Of a stretch of 64,000 bases of DNA, positions 1 to 11,339 are shown in pieces. Under the pieces are notes generated by a model. It was given only the letters and a program-made list of their open reading frames with translations, was not told where the DNA came from and searched no databases. Source of the stretch: Auanema rhodensis (taxonomy: Eukaryota > Nematoda > Chromadorea > Rhabditida > Rhabditidae); NCBI GenBank assembly GCA_964057225.1, contig OZ059900.1, positions 14,399,638 to 14,463,637 on the forward strand. Direction: 5' to 3'. The translations under genes were made by a program, and so were the position numbers. How positions within the stretch are numbered: the stretch's first letter is position 1; the number at the start of each line of letters is the position of its first letter.

Positions 1-6
1 AACATT

Positions 7-78
7 CTCCCCGGCCGGGAATTGAACCCGGCTCTCGCATGTGACAGACGCGGATACTCACCACTATACTACCGAGGA
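7..78 (-). tRNA. tRNA-Asp-GTC: tRNA-Asp(GUC), C47G variant
   Basis: C47 of the variable loop is G, which removes the usual partner of G15; the stems are intact. The T5 stop lies within the first bases of the window only in part. Confidence 0.93.
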
Positions 79-444
79 TTGAGTTTGCACTTAGAAACTT
101 TCATTAAGAGTGTGAGTTTGAATTATAGTAGAAAAATGAAACACTGTCTCTAACATATCTTGATTTATGGCCTATTTTACTCAAAGAGCTAATTGAAGTT
201 TGGTGTTAAAATGAACAACTGATTAAAGCTGACGTTCCGTTTTTTTTCATCGTAATTGAGATAGAACATTTAAATTAAATAGAAATGTTTGAAAATTTAG
301 AAAAAAACACAAGCTCAAATCACTTTTGAAAAAACAGAAAGTTTAAAACAACCTTTTTTCTAATAATTATCGTTTTTATCCGACTTTTTGAAGAAAACAA
401 AAATAGCATAACATTCAATAACGATGAATCAGAACAAAAACATT

Positions 445-516
445 CTCCCCGGCCGGGAATTGAACCCGGGTCTCGCATGTGACAGACGCGGATACTCACT
501 ACTATACTACCGAGGA
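445..516 (-). tRNA. tRNA-Asp-GTC: tRNA-Asp(GUC), G17A variant
   Basis: The first G of the D-loop GG pair (linear 17) is A. This base normally contacts the T loop, so folding may be weakened. Confidence 0.92.
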
Positions 517-882
517 TTGAGTTTGCACTTAGAAACTTTCATTAAGAGTGTGAGTTTGAATTATAGTAGAAAAATGAAACACTGTCTCTAACATATCTTG
601 ATTTATGGCCTATTTTACTCAAAGAGCTAATTGAAGTTTGGTGTTAAAATGAACAATTGATTAAAGCTGACGTTCCGTTTTTTTTCATCGTAATTGAGAT
701 AGAACATTTAAATTAAATAGAAATGTTTAAAAATTTAGAAAAAAACACAAGCTCAAATCACTTTTGAAAAAACAGAAAGTTTAAAACAACCTTTTTTCTA
801 ATAATTATCGTTTTTATCCGACTTTTTGAAGAAAACAAAAATAGCATAACATTCAATAACGATGAATCAGAACAAAAACATT

Positions 883-954
883 CTCCCCGGCCGGGAATTG
901 AACCCGGGTCTCGCATGTGACAGACGCGGATACTCACCACTATACTACCGAGGA
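883..954 (-). tRNA. tRNA-Asp-GTC: tRNA-Asp(GUC), reference consensus copy
   Basis: The gene folds as a 72-nt cloverleaf: acceptor TCCTCGG/CCGGGGA, D stem GTAT/GTAT, anticodon stem CGCGT/ATGCG with loop CTGTCAC (anticodon GTC), T stem CCGGG/CCCGG with loop TTCAATT, discriminator G. The A box (TAGTATAGTGG) and B box (GGTTCAATTCC) fit Pol III promoters. A T5 run begins 4 nt after the 3' end and should stop transcription. Positions quoted for other copies are linear along these 72 nt. Confidence 0.97.
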
Positions 955-1321
955 TTGAATTTGCACTTAGAAACTTTCATTGAGAGTGTGAGTTTGAATT
1001 AAAGTAGAAAAATGAAACACTGTCTCTAAGATATCTTGATTTATGGCCTACTTTACTCAAAGAGCTAATTGAAGTTTGGTGTTAGAATGAACAATTGATT
1101 AACGCTGACGTTTCAATTTTTTTCATCGTAGTTGAGATAGAACATTTAAATTAAATGGAAATGTTTAACAATTTAGAAAAAAAACACAAGCTCAAATCAC
1201 TTTTGAAAAAGCAGAAAGTTTAAAATAACCTTTTTTCTAATAATTATCTTTTTAATTCGACTTTTGGAAGAAAACAAAAATAGCATAACATTCAATAACG
1301 ATGAATCAGAACAAAAACATT

Positions 1322-1393
1322 CTCCCCGGCCGGGAATTGAACCCGGGTCTCGCATGTGACAGACGCGGATACTCACCACTATACTACCGAGGA
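1322..1393 (-). tRNA. tRNA-Asp-GTC: tRNA-Asp(GUC)
   Basis: Consensus copy with a T5 stop. Confidence 0.96.
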
Positions 1394-1760
1394 TTGAATT
1401 TGCACTTAGAAACTTTCATTAAGAGTGTGAGTTTGAAATATAGTAGAAAAATGAAACACTGTCTCTAACATATATTGATTTATGGCCTACTTTACTCAAA
1501 GAGCTAATTGAAGTTTGGTGTTAAAATGAACAATTGATTAACGCTGACGTTCCGTTTTTTTTCATTGTAATTGAGATAGAATACTTAAATTAAATGGAAA
1601 TGTTTAACAATTTAGAAAAAAAACACAAGCTCAAATCACTTTTGAAAAAACAGAAAGTTTAAAATAACCTTTTTTCTAATAATTATCTTTTTAATTCGAC
1701 TTTTGGAAGAAAACAAAAATAGCATAACATTCAATAACGATGAATCAGAACAAAAACATT

Positions 1761-1832
1761 CTCCCCGGCCGGGAATTGAACCCGGCTCTCGCATGTGACA
1801 GACGCGGATACTCACCACTATACTACCGAGGA
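1761..1832 (-). tRNA. tRNA-Asp-GTC: tRNA-Asp(GUC), C47G variant
   Basis: Same variable-loop change as the copy at 7-78; the two units are also alike in their spacers. Confidence 0.93.
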
Positions 1833-2198
1833 TTGAGTTTGCACTTAGAAACTTTCATTAAGAGTGTGAGTTTGAATTATAGTAGAAAAATGAAACACTG
1901 TCTCTAACATATCTTGATTTATGGCCTATTTTACTCAAAGAGCTAATTGAAGTTTGGTGTTAAAATGAACAACTGATTAAAGCTGACGTTCCGTTTTTTT
2001 TCATCGTAATTGAGATAGAACATTTAAATTAAATAGAAATGTTTGAAAATTTAGAAAAAAACACAAGCTCAAATCACTTTTGAAAAAACAGAAAGTTTAA
2101 AACAACCTTTTTTCTAATAATTATCGTTTTTATCCGACTTTTTGAAGAAAACAAAAATAGCATAACATTCAATAACGATGAATCAGAACAAAAACATT

Positions 2199-2270
2199 CT
2201 CCCCGGCCGGGAATTGAACCCGGGTCTCGCATGTGACAGACGCGGATACTCACCACTATACTACCGAGGA
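2199..2270 (-). tRNA. tRNA-Asp-GTC: tRNA-Asp(GUC)
   Basis: Consensus copy. Confidence 0.96.
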
Positions 2271-2636
2271 TTGAGTTTGCACTTAGAAACTTTCATTAAG
2301 AGTGTGAGTTTGAATTATAGTAGAAAAATGAAACACTGTCTCTAACATATCTTGATTTATGGCCTATTTTACTCAAAGAGCTAATTGAAGTTTGGTGTTA
2401 AAATGAACAATTGATTAAAGCTGACGTTCCGTTTTTTTTCATCGTAATTGAGATAGAACATTTAAATTAAATAGAAATGTTTAAAAATTTAGAAAAAAAC
2501 ACAAGCTCAAATCACTTTTGAAAAAACAGAAAGTTTAAAACAACCTTTTTTCTAATAATTATCGTTTTTATCCGACTTTTTGAAGAAAACAAAAATAGCA
2601 TAACATTCAATAACGATGAATCAGAACAGAAACATT

Positions 2637-2708
2637 CTCCCCGGCCGGGAATTGAACCCGGGTCTCGCATGTGACAGACGCGGATACTCACCACTATACT
2701 ACCGAGGA
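2637..2708 (-). tRNA. tRNA-Asp-GTC: tRNA-Asp(GUC), weak terminator
   Basis: Consensus gene, but the downstream T5 is TTTCT, leaving only three T in a row. Confidence 0.95.
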
Positions 2709-3075
2709 TTGAATTTGCAATTAGAAACTTTCATTAAGAGTGTGAGTTTGAATTATAGTAGAAAAATAAAACACTGTCTCTAAGATATCTTGATTTATGG
2801 CCTACTTTACTCAAAGAGCTAATTGAAGTTTGGTGTTAGAATGAACAATTGATTAACGCTGACGTTCTATTTTTTTGCATCGTTATTGGGATAGAATACT
2901 TAAATTAAATGGAAATGTTTAACAATTTAGAAAAAAAACACAAGCTCAAATCACTTTTGAAATAACAGAAAGTTTAAAATAACCTTTTTTCTAATAATTA
3001 TCTTTTTAATTCGACTTTTGGAAAAAAACAGAAATAGCATAACATTCAATAACGATGAATCAGAACAGAAACATT

Positions 3076-3147
3076 CTCCCCGGCCGGGAATTGAACCCGG
3101 GTCTCGCATGTGACAGACGCGGATACTCACCACTATACTACCGAGGA
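3076..3147 (-). tRNA. tRNA-Asp-GTC: tRNA-Asp(GUC), weak terminator
   Basis: Consensus gene followed by TTTCT instead of T5. Confidence 0.95.
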
Positions 3148-3515
3148 TTGAATTTGCAATTAGAAACTTTCATTAAGAGTGTGAGTTTGAATTATAGTAG
3201 AAAAATAAAACACTGTCTCTAAGATATCTTGATTTATGGCCTACTTTACTCAAAGAGCTAATTGAAGTTTGGTGTTAGAATGAACAATTGATTAACGCTG
3301 ACGTTCCATTTTTTTTCATCGTTATTGAGATAGAATACTTAAATTAAATGGAAATGTTCAACAATTTAGAAAAAAAAACACAAGCTCAAATCACTTTTGA
3401 AAAAACAGAAAGTTTAAAACAACCTTTTTTCTAATAATTATCGTTTTTATCCGACTTTTTGAAGAAAACAAAAATAGCATAACATTCAATAACGATGAAT
3501 CAGAACAAAAACATT

Positions 3516-3587
3516 CTCCCCGGCCGGGAATTGAACCCGGGTCTCGCATGTGACAGACGCGGATACTCACCACTATACTACCGAGGA
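3516..3587 (-). tRNA. tRNA-Asp-GTC: tRNA-Asp(GUC)
   Basis: Consensus copy with T5. Confidence 0.96.
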
Positions 3588-3954
3588 TTGAGTTTGCACT
3601 TAGAAACTTTCATTAAGAGTGTGAGTTTGAATTATAGTAGAAAAATGAAACACTGTCTCTAACATATCTTGATTTATGGCCTACTTTACTCAAAGAGCTA
3701 ATTGAAGTTTGGTGTTAGAATGAACAATTGATTAACGCTGACGTTCCATTTTTTTTCATCGTTATTGAGATAGAATAGTTAAATTAAATGGAAATGTTTA
3801 ACAATTTAGAAAAAAAACACAAGCTCAAATCACTTTTGAAAAAACAGAAAGTTTAAAATAACCTTTTTTCTAATAATTATCTTTTTAATTCGACTTTTGG
3901 AAGAAAACAAAAATAGCATAACATTCAATAACGATGAATCAGAACAGAAACATT

Positions 3955-4026
3955 CTCCCCGGCCGGGAATTGAACCCGGGTCTCGCATGTGACAGACGCG
4001 GATACTCACCACTATACTACCGAGGA
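3955..4026 (-). tRNA. tRNA-Asp-GTC: tRNA-Asp(GUC), weak terminator
   Basis: Consensus gene followed by TTTCT. Confidence 0.95.
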
Positions 4027-4393
4027 TTGAATTTGCAATTAGAAACTTTCACTAAGAGTGTGAGTTTGAATTATAGTAGAAAAATGAAACACTGTCTCTA
4101 AGATATCTTGATTTATGGCCTACTTTACTCAAAGAGCTAATTGAAGTTTGGTGTTAGACTGAACAATTGATTAACGCTGACGTTCCATTTTTTTGCATCG
4201 TTATTGGGATAGAATACTTAAATTAAATGGAAATGTTTAACAATTTAGAAAAAAAACACAAGCTCAAATCACTTTTGAAATAACAGAAAGTTTAAAATAA
4301 CCTTTTTTCTAATAATTATCTTTTTAATTCGACTTTTGGAAGAAAACAAAAATAGCATAACATTCAATAACGATGAATCAGAACAGAAACATT

Positions 4394-4465
4394 CTCCCCG
4401 GCCGGGAATTGAACCCGGGTCTCGCATGTGACAGACGCGGATACTCACCACTATACTACCGAGGA
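4394..4465 (-). tRNA. tRNA-Asp-GTC: tRNA-Asp(GUC), weak terminator
   Basis: Consensus gene followed by TTTCT. Confidence 0.95.
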
Positions 4466-4832
4466 TTGAATTTGCAATTAGAAACTTTCATTAAGAGTGT
4501 GAGTTTGAATTATAGTAGAAAAATAAAACACTGTCTCTAAGATATCTTGATTTATGGCCTACTTTACTCAAAGAGCTAATTGAAGTTTGGTGTTAGAATG
4601 AACAATTGATTAACGCTGACGTTCCATTTTTTTGCATCGTTATTGGGATAGAATACTTAAATTAAATGGAAATGTTTAACAATTTAGAAAAAAAACACAA
4701 GCTCAAATCACTTTTGAAAAAACAGAAAGTTTAAAACAACCTTTTTTCTAATAATTATCGTTTTTATCCGACTTTTTGAAGAAAACAAAAATAGCATAAC
4801 ATTCAATAACGATGAATCAGAACAAAAACATT

Positions 4833-4904
4833 CTCCCCGGCCGGGAATTGAACCCGGGTCTCGCATGTGACAGACGCGGATACTCACCACTATACTACCG
4901 AGGA
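4833..4904 (-). tRNA. tRNA-Asp-GTC: tRNA-Asp(GUC)
   Basis: Consensus copy. Confidence 0.96.
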
Positions 4905-5271
4905 TTGAATTTGCACTTAGAAACTTTCATTGAGAGTGTGAGTTTGAATTAAAGTAGAAAAATGAAACACTGTCTCTAAGATATCTTGATTTATGGCCTA
5001 CTTTACTCAAAGAGCTAATTGAAGTTTGGTGTTAGAATGAACAATTGATTAACGCTGACGTTTCATTTTTTTTCATCGTTATTGAGATAGAATACTTAAA
5101 TTAAATGGAAATGTTTAACAATTTAGAAAAAAAACACAAGCTCAAATCACTTTTGAAAAAACAGAAAGTTTAAAATAACCTTTTTTCTAATAATTATCTT
5201 TTTAATTCGACTTTTGGAAGAAAACAAAAATAGCATAACATTCAATAACGATGAATCAGAACAGAAACATT

Positions 5272-5288
5272 CTCCCCGGCCGGGAATT
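5272..5288 (-). pseudogene. tRNA-Asp 3' fragment at inversion joint
   Basis: Only the last 17 nt (acceptor 3' strand and part of the T arm) remain; the sequence then switches to the opposite array orientation. Confidence 0.85.
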
Positions 5289-5344
5289 TTTCTACTTTAA
5301 TTCAAACTCACACTCTTAATGAAAGTTTTTAAGTGCAAATTCAA

Positions 5345-5416
5345 TCCTCGGTAGTATAGTCGTGAGTATCCGCGTCTGTCACATGCGAGACCCGGGTTCA
5401 ATTCCCGGCCGGGGAG
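5345..5416 (+). tRNA. tRNA-Asp-GTC: tRNA-Asp(GUC), G17C variant
   Basis: D-loop GG is CG. The change hits a nearly invariant tertiary base and the middle of the A box, so this may be a weak or inactive gene. Confidence 0.9.
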
Positions 5417-5783
5417 AATGTTTTTGTTCTGATTCATCGTTATTGAATGTTATGCTATTTTTGTTTTTTTCCAAAAGCCGGATAAAAAAGATAATTATGA
5501 GAAAAAAGGTTGTTTTAAACTTTCTGTTTTTTCAAAAGTGATTTGAGCTTGTGTTTTTTTTCTAAATTGTTAAACATTTCCATTTTATTTAAATGTTCTA
5601 TCTCAATTACGATGAAAAAAATTGAAACGTCAGCGTTAATCAATTGTTCATTCTAACACCAAACTTCAATTAGCTCTTTGAGTAAAATAGGCCATAAATC
5701 AAGATATCTTAGAGACAGTGTTTCATTTTTCTACTTTAATTCAAACTCACACTCTCAATGAAAGTTTCTAAGTGCAAATTCAA

Positions 5784-5855
5784 TCCTCGGTAGTATAGTG
5801 GTGAGTATCCGCGTCTGTCACATGCGAGACCCGGGTTCAATTCCCGGCCGGGGAG
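5784..5855 (+). tRNA. tRNA-Asp-GTC: tRNA-Asp(GUC)
   Basis: Consensus copy on the plus strand. Confidence 0.96.
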
Positions 5856-6222
5856 AATGTTTTTGTTCTGATTCATCGTTATTGAATCTTATGATATTTT
5901 TGTTTCTTTCCAAAAGTCGGATAAAAAAGATAATTATTAGAAAAAAGGTTGTTTTAAACTTTCTGTTTTTTCAAAAGTGATTTGAGCTTGTGTTTTTTTT
6001 CTAAATTGTTAAACATTTCCATTTAATTTAAATGTTCTATCTCAATTACGATGAAAAAAATTGAAACGTCAGCGTTAATCAATTGTTCATTGTAACACCA
6101 AACTTCAATTAGCTCTTTGAGTAAAGTAGGCCATAAATCAAGATATGTTAGAGACAGTGTTTCATTTTTCTACTTTAATTCAAACTCACACTCTTAATGA
6201 AAGTTTTTAAGTGCAAATTCAA

Positions 6223-6294
6223 TCCTCGGTAGTATAGTCGTGAGTATCCGCGTCTGTCACATGCGAGACCCGGGTTCAATTCCCGGCCGGGGAG
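6223..6294 (+). tRNA. tRNA-Asp-GTC: tRNA-Asp(GUC), G17C variant
   Basis: D-loop CG variant, 878 bp from the previous one. Confidence 0.9.
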
Positions 6295-6661
6295 AATGTT
6301 TTTGTTCTGATTCATCGTTATTGAATGTTATGCTATTTTTGTTTTTTTCCAAAAGTCGGATAAAAAAGATAATTATGAGAAAAAAGGTTGTTTTAAACTT
6401 TCTGTTTTTTCAAAAGTGATTTGAGCTTGTGTTTTTTTTCTAAATTGTTAAACATTTCCATTTAATTTAAATGTTCTATCTCAATTACGATGAAAAAAAT
6501 TGAAACGTCAGCGTTAATCAATTGTTCATTCTAACACCAAACTTCAATTAGCTCTTTGAGTAAAATAGGCCATAAATCAAGATATCTTAGAGACAGTGTT
6601 TCATTTTTCTACTTTAATTCAAACTCACACTCTCAATGAAAGTTTCTAAGTGCAAATTCAA

Positions 6662-6733
6662 TCCTCGGTAGTATAGTGGTGAGTATCCGCGTCTGTCACA
6701 TGCGAGACCCGGGTTCAATTCCCGGCCGGGGAG
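6662..6733 (+). tRNA. tRNA-Asp-GTC: tRNA-Asp(GUC)
   Basis: Consensus copy on the plus strand. Confidence 0.96.
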
Positions 6734-7100
6734 AATGTTTTTGTTCTGATTCATCGTTATTGAATCTTATGATATTTTTGTTTCTTTCCAAAAGTCGGAT
6801 AAAAAAGATAATTATTAGAAAAAAGGTTGTTTTAAACTTTCTGTTTTTTCAAAAGTGATTTGAGCTTGTGTTTTTTTTCTAAATTGTTAAACATTTCCAT
6901 TTAATTTAAATGTTCTATCTCAATTACGATGAAAAAAATTGAAACGTCAGCGTTAATCAATTGTTCATTGTAACACCAAACTTCAATTAGCTCTTTGAGT
7001 AAAGTAGGCCATAAATCAAGATATGTTAGAGACAGTGTTTCATTTTTCTACTTTAATTCAAACTCACACTCTTAATGAAAGTTTTTAAGTGCAAATTCAA

Positions 7101-7172
7101 TCCTCGGTAGTATAGTCGTGAGTATCCGCGTCTGTCACATGCGAGACCCGGGTTCAATTCCCGGCCGGGGAG
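7101..7172 (+). tRNA. tRNA-Asp-GTC: tRNA-Asp(GUC), G17C variant
   Basis: D-loop CG variant; last tRNA before the B3 fragment. Confidence 0.9.
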
Positions 7173-7381
7173 AATGTTTTTGTTCTGATTCATCGTTATT
7201 GAATGTTATGCTATTTTTGTTTTTTTCCAAAAGTCGGATAAAAAAGATAATTATGAGAAAAAAGGTTGTTTTAAACTTTCTGTTTTTTCAAAAGTGATTT
7301 GAGCTTGTGTTTTTTTCCTAAATTGTTAAACATTTCCATTTAATTTAAATGTTCTATCTCAATTACGATGAAAAAAATTGA

Positions 7382-8420
7382 AATTTCGTTTTCTAGTGTC
7401 CATTAAACTGAATTCATAAATTCGTGAAGAGAGATGTTGATAAATGTCATCCATTGATTGATCTAGAGGATCTGGTTGACGATATAGTTCACTCATTATA
7501 TAATGAGGAAATTTTTCAGCGCAAATAGTAAAGAAAAATGCAGGACAAATATGACTTCCAGCGGCTGTAATTTGACGATCATAGCTTTGGATCAAATCAA
7601 ATAATTGCTTACAGCTTTTTGCATCAGAAGCAGGAGATAAATTTTTCATTTTCCTCAATAATTGAAGTTTATCTGTAGCATATCTCATATATGCATCTTC
7701 AAGTGCTTTTCTCAGTAAGAGATAGTTGTTTTCATTAGGTTCAATACCCCTTATAACGACCAAAGCTTTATCGGATAAGCCTTCGAGTAAAATGTTCACT
7801 TTATCAAGTATGGAATATTGTGAATTTTGATGTATCATGTTATTAAATCTTGACCAATACAGTTTGAAATTTTCGGGTGTACCATCGAAAGTCGGTATTT
7901 GTGTTACCGGACGTTGAATGTGATTGCTTGTTTGTAACAATTGTAATAAATTTGAATAAATTTGTGTTGTTTCGGAACCAGTGCTTTCGATTACTTTTTC
8001 TTTCTTTTTCTCGGGAAGTAGTGATTCCACGAATGCAATTGCTGTTTTAATATGACTGATACGGTCAAGGAGTAATAATCTTTGTTCGTCAGCTATATTG
8101 TAAGCTTGACGATTGTTTGGATTTTCTTCAAGTTCTTCGTATAATGCTTTCATTTCGTTTCGAAGTTCCTTATCAGAATCTTTGAAAACGGTTTGGTATT
8201 TTTCTATGTTTCTGTTCACTGTGTCGAGAGCAGTAGAGAGCTCGTTCAATACCAATTCATGATTGCGTAAAGTTGATTGCAGTAAAATAATTCTATCGTA
8301 TGTTATTTCTGAATCAGATACCCCGGCGGGTTCGTTGTCGAGAAGATTTGCGTAACGTTTGAGCAAAACGGATAAGAAGTCGTATGAACGACGAATGTCG
8401 CCAACAAATGAGGAGGCCAT
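7382..8420 (-). pseudogene. gag: BEL Gag N-terminal fragment
   Basis: 346 codons identical at protein level to the start of the B1 Gag, beginning at the same ATG and stopping being homologous just after DTRKRN. The frame then reads seven codons into tRNA-array spacer before a stop. It has the N-terminal helical region and the capsid-like domain (TFDGTPENF) but no zinc knuckles, protease or RT. It is a breakpoint product and no function is suggested. Confidence 0.9.
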
Positions 8421-8703
8421 TTCTAACGCTGTGTGAGGCGTAATAGGTAAGCTTCTATAGCTGATAATGATGAATAAAATTCAGAAAATGAGAGAGAACA
8501 AGAAATGAAAGTTGTACAAAGTACAACAAATGAGTATGAGATATACGACTTGTCGTATCTTGGAGCGTTATTATGCTCCGAAATTATATCGATTACTGCA
8601 GGCAAATTCACGCCTGAGCTGATGGACTTAAGAGTCGCCACCAAATTAAATGATAAAGTACCTGTTGAAGCAGTGACCTGAGTCGTGATGGTCGATGCAC
8701 CAA

Positions 8704-8775
8704 TGTCGCTTAGGCGAAGGTATTCGGTTGTCGGTTTTCCGAAAAAATAATGAAAAATAATCGCTAACCGCGACA
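8704..8775 (-). repeat. BEL 5' LTR of B3, shortened
   Basis: 72 bp with TGTCGC/GCGACA ends, the same internally deleted form as the 5' LTR of B1. Confidence 0.9.
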
Positions 8776-8780
8776 TTTCA
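8776..8780. repeat. Copied target-site duplication of B3
   Basis: TTTCA, the reverse complement of the B1 duplication TGAAA, next to the LTR end. Confidence 0.8.
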
Positions 8781-8838
8781 TTTTTCTACTATATTTCAAA
8801 CTCACACTCTTAATGAAAGTTTCTAAGTGCAAATTCAA

Positions 8839-8910
8839 TCCTCGGTAGTATAGTCGTGAGTATCCGCGTCTGTCACATGCGAGACCCGGGTTCAATTCCC
8901 GGCCGGGGAG
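8839..8910 (+). tRNA. tRNA-Asp-GTC: tRNA-Asp(GUC), G17C variant
   Basis: D-loop CG variant. It is the inverted counterpart of the copy at 14411-14482 beside B1. Confidence 0.9.
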
Positions 8911-9277
8911 AATGTTTTTGTTCTGATTCATCGTTATTGAATGTTATGCTATTTTTGTTTTTTTCCAAAAGTCGGATAAAAAAGATAATTATTAGAAAAA
9001 AGGTTGTTTTAAACTTTCTGTTTTTTCAAAAGTGATTTGAGCTTGTGTTTTTTTTCTAAATTGTTAAACATTTCCATTTAATTTAAATGTTCTATCTCAA
9101 TTACGATGAAAAAAAACGGAACGTCAGCGTTAATCAATTGTTCATTTTAACACCAAACTTCAATTAGCTCTTTGAGTAAAGTAGGCCATAAATCAATATA
9201 TGTTAGAGTCAGTGTTTCATTTTTCTACTATATTTCAAACTCACACTCTTAATGAAAGTTTCTAAGTGCAAATTCAA

Positions 9278-9332
9278 TCCTCGGTAGTATAGTGGTGAGT
9301 ATCCGCGTCTGTCACATGCGAGACCCGGGTTC
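9278..9332 (+). pseudogene. tRNA-Asp 5' fragment at inversion joint
   Basis: Linear positions 1-55 survive, ending within the T loop; the sequence then continues as minus-strand spacer. Confidence 0.88.
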
Positions 9333-9564
9333 GAACAATTGATTAACGCTGACGTTCCATTTTTTTGCATCGTTATTGAGATAGAACATTTAAATTAAAT
9401 AGAAATGTTTAAAAATTTAGAAAAAAACACAAGCTCAAATCACTTTTGAAAAAACAGAAAGTTTAAAACAACCTTTTTTCTAATAATTATCTTTTTTATC
9501 CGACTTTTGGAAAGAAACAAAAATAGCATAACATTCAATAACGATGAATCAGAACAAAAACATT

Positions 9565-9636
9565 CTCCCCGGCCGGAAATTGAACCCGGGTCTCGCATGT
9601 GACAGACGCGGATACTCACCACTATACTACCGAGGA
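9565..9636 (-). tRNA. tRNA-Asp-GTC: tRNA-Asp(GUC), C60T variant
   Basis: C60T turns one T-stem pair into a G-U wobble; also present in the duplicate copy at 11778. Confidence 0.93.
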
Positions 9637-10003
9637 TTGAATTTGCACTTAGAAACTTTCATTGAGAGTGTGAGTTTGAATTAAAGTAGAAAAATGAAAC
9701 ACTGTCTCTAAGATATCTTGATTTATGGCCTATTTTACTCAAAGAGCTAATTGAAGTTTGGTGTTAGAATGAACAATTGATTAACGCTGACGTTTCAATT
9801 TTTTTCATCGTAATTGAGATAGAACATTTAAATTAAATGGAAATGTTTAACAATTTAGGAAAAAAACACAAGCTCAAATCACTTTTGAAAAAACAGAAAG
9901 TTTAAAACAACCTTTTTTCTCATAATTATCTTTTTTATCCGACTTTTGGAAAAAAACAAAAATAGCATAACATTCAATAACGATGAATCAGAACAAAAAC
10001 ATT

Positions 10004-10075
10004 CTCCCCGGCCGGGAATTGAACCCGGGTCTCGCATGTGACAGACGCGGATACTCACGACTATACTACCGAGGA
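10004..10075 (-). tRNA. tRNA-Asp-GTC: tRNA-Asp(GUC), G17C variant
   Basis: D-loop CG variant. Confidence 0.9.
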
Positions 10076-10442
10076 TTGAATTTGCACTTAAAAACTTTCA
10101 TTAAGAGTGTGAGTTTGAATTAAAGTAGAAAAATGAAACACTGTCTCTAACATATCTTGATTTATGGCCTACTTTACTCAAAGAGCTAATTGAAGTTTGG
10201 TGTTACAATGAACAATTGATTAACGCTGACGTTTCAATTTTTTTCATCGTAATTGAGATAGAACATTTAAATTAAATGGAAATGTTTAACAATTTAGAAA
10301 AAAAACACAAGCTCAAATCACTTTTGAAAAAACAGAAAGTTTAAAACAACCTTTTTTCTAATAATTATCTTTTTTATCCGACTTTTGGAAAGAAACAAAA
10401 ATATCATAAGTTTCAATAACGATGAATCAGAACAAAAACATT

Positions 10443-10514
10443 CTCCCCGGCCGGGAATTGAACCCGGGTCTCGCATGTGACAGACGCGGATACTCACCAC
10501 TATACTACCGAGGA
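10443..10514 (-). tRNA. tRNA-Asp-GTC: tRNA-Asp(GUC)
   Basis: Consensus copy. Confidence 0.96.
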
Positions 10515-10881
10515 TTGAATTTGCACTTAGAAACTTTCATTGAGAGTGTGAGTTTGAATTAAAGTAGAAAAATGAAACACTGTCTCTAAGATATCTTGAT
10601 TTATGGCCTATTTTACTCAAAGAGCTAATTGAAGTTTGGTGTTAGAATGAACAATTGATTAACGCTGACGTTTCAATTTTTTTCATCGTAATTGAGATAG
10701 AACATTTAAATTAAATGGAAATGTTTAACAATTTAGAAAAAAAACACAAGCTCAAATCACTTTTGAAAAAACAGAAAGTTTAAAACAACCTTTTTTCTCA
10801 TAATTATCTTTTTTATCCGACTTTTGGAAAAAAACAAAAATAGCATAACATTCAATAACGATGAATCAGAACAAAAACATT

Positions 10882-10953
10882 CTCCCCGGCCGGGAATTGA
10901 ACCCGGGTCTCGCATGTGACAGACGCGGATACTCACGACTATACTACCGAGGA
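10882..10953 (-). tRNA. tRNA-Asp-GTC: tRNA-Asp(GUC), G17C variant
   Basis: D-loop CG variant; a truncated tRNA follows after only 24 bp. Confidence 0.9.
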
Positions 10954-10977
10954 TTGAATTTGCACTTAAAAACTTTC

Positions 10978-11029
10978 CCCGGGTCTCGCATGTGACAGAC
11001 GCGGATACTCACCACTATACTACCGAGGA
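10978..11029 (-). pseudogene. tRNA-Asp, truncated 3' end
   Basis: Linear positions 1-52 are present; the T loop, 3' T stem, acceptor 3' strand and terminator are missing after a deletion that fuses upstream spacer (ACTTTC) to the T stem. Confidence 0.9.
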
Positions 11030-11339
11030 TTGAATTTGCACTTAGAAACTTTCATTGAGAGTGTGAGTTTGAATTAAAGTAGAAAAATGAAACACTGTCT
11101 CTAAGATATCTTGATTTATGGCCTATTTTACTCAAAGAGCTAATTGAAGTTTGGTGTTAGAATGAACAATTGATTAACGCTGACGTTTCAATTTTTTTCA
11201 TCGTAATTGAGATAGAACATTTAAATTAAATGGAAATGTTTAACAATTTAGAAAAAAAACACAAGCTCAAATCACTTTTGAAAAAACAGAAAGTTTAAAA
11301 CAACCTTTTTTCTAATAATTATCTTTTTTCAAAAACATT

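Larger units (their letters stand above)
1..5288 (-). repeat. tRNA-Asp tandem array, block 1
   Basis: Twelve complete 438-440 bp units and one broken unit, all reading on the minus strand. Each unit is one tRNA-Asp gene plus about 367 bp of AT-rich spacer containing A and T runs and no credible coding frame. Several sub-types alternate: units with ATTATCG after the TTTTTTCT tract, and units with AATTCG. Four units (tRNAs at 2637, 3076, 3955, 4394) and the broken one have the T5 stop changed to TTTCT. The block ends inside a tRNA at about 5288, where the array flips orientation with about 3 bp of shared sequence. Confidence 0.95.
5288..7381 (+). repeat. tRNA-Asp tandem array, inverted block 2
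   Basis: Five units on the plus strand arranged as 878-bp dimers: units whose tRNA has C at linear position 17 (5345, 6223, 7101) alternate with consensus units (5784, 6662). The same dimer type is found on the minus strand at 9.6-13.2 kb, so this block is probably an inverted copy of that region. It ends at about 7381, where the spacer joins a gag fragment with 2-3 bp of shared sequence. Confidence 0.92.
7382..8775 (-). mobile_element. BEL/Pao element B3, 5' fragment
   Basis: It contains a 72-bp LTR, the leader and the first 346 codons of gag. Sequence and truncated LTR match the first 1394 bp of B1 (14546-15939), and the outer flank shows the same TGAAA/TTTCA site. It is therefore an inverted copy of B1 and its flank, not a separate insertion. 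Confidence 0.9.
8776..9332 (+). repeat. tRNA-Asp tandem array, inverted block 3
   Basis: One full unit and a tRNA broken at 9332, on the plus strand. Sequence runs from the B3 LTR outwards and is the near-identical reverse complement of about 13989-14545, including rare spacer changes (GACTC for GTCTC, AAATATAG for AATTATAG). It is therefore the flank of B1 copied together with B3. Confidence 0.9.

Noticed and set aside
758..940. 60-codon frames starting MVSIRVCH in nearly every unit
   Set aside because: They begin at a GTG inside the tRNA and run into spacer; they recur only because the tRNA gene recurs.
7382..8775. B3 as an independent BEL insertion
   Set aside because: Same target duplication, same shortened LTR and same flanking spacer variants as B1; it is an inverted copy.
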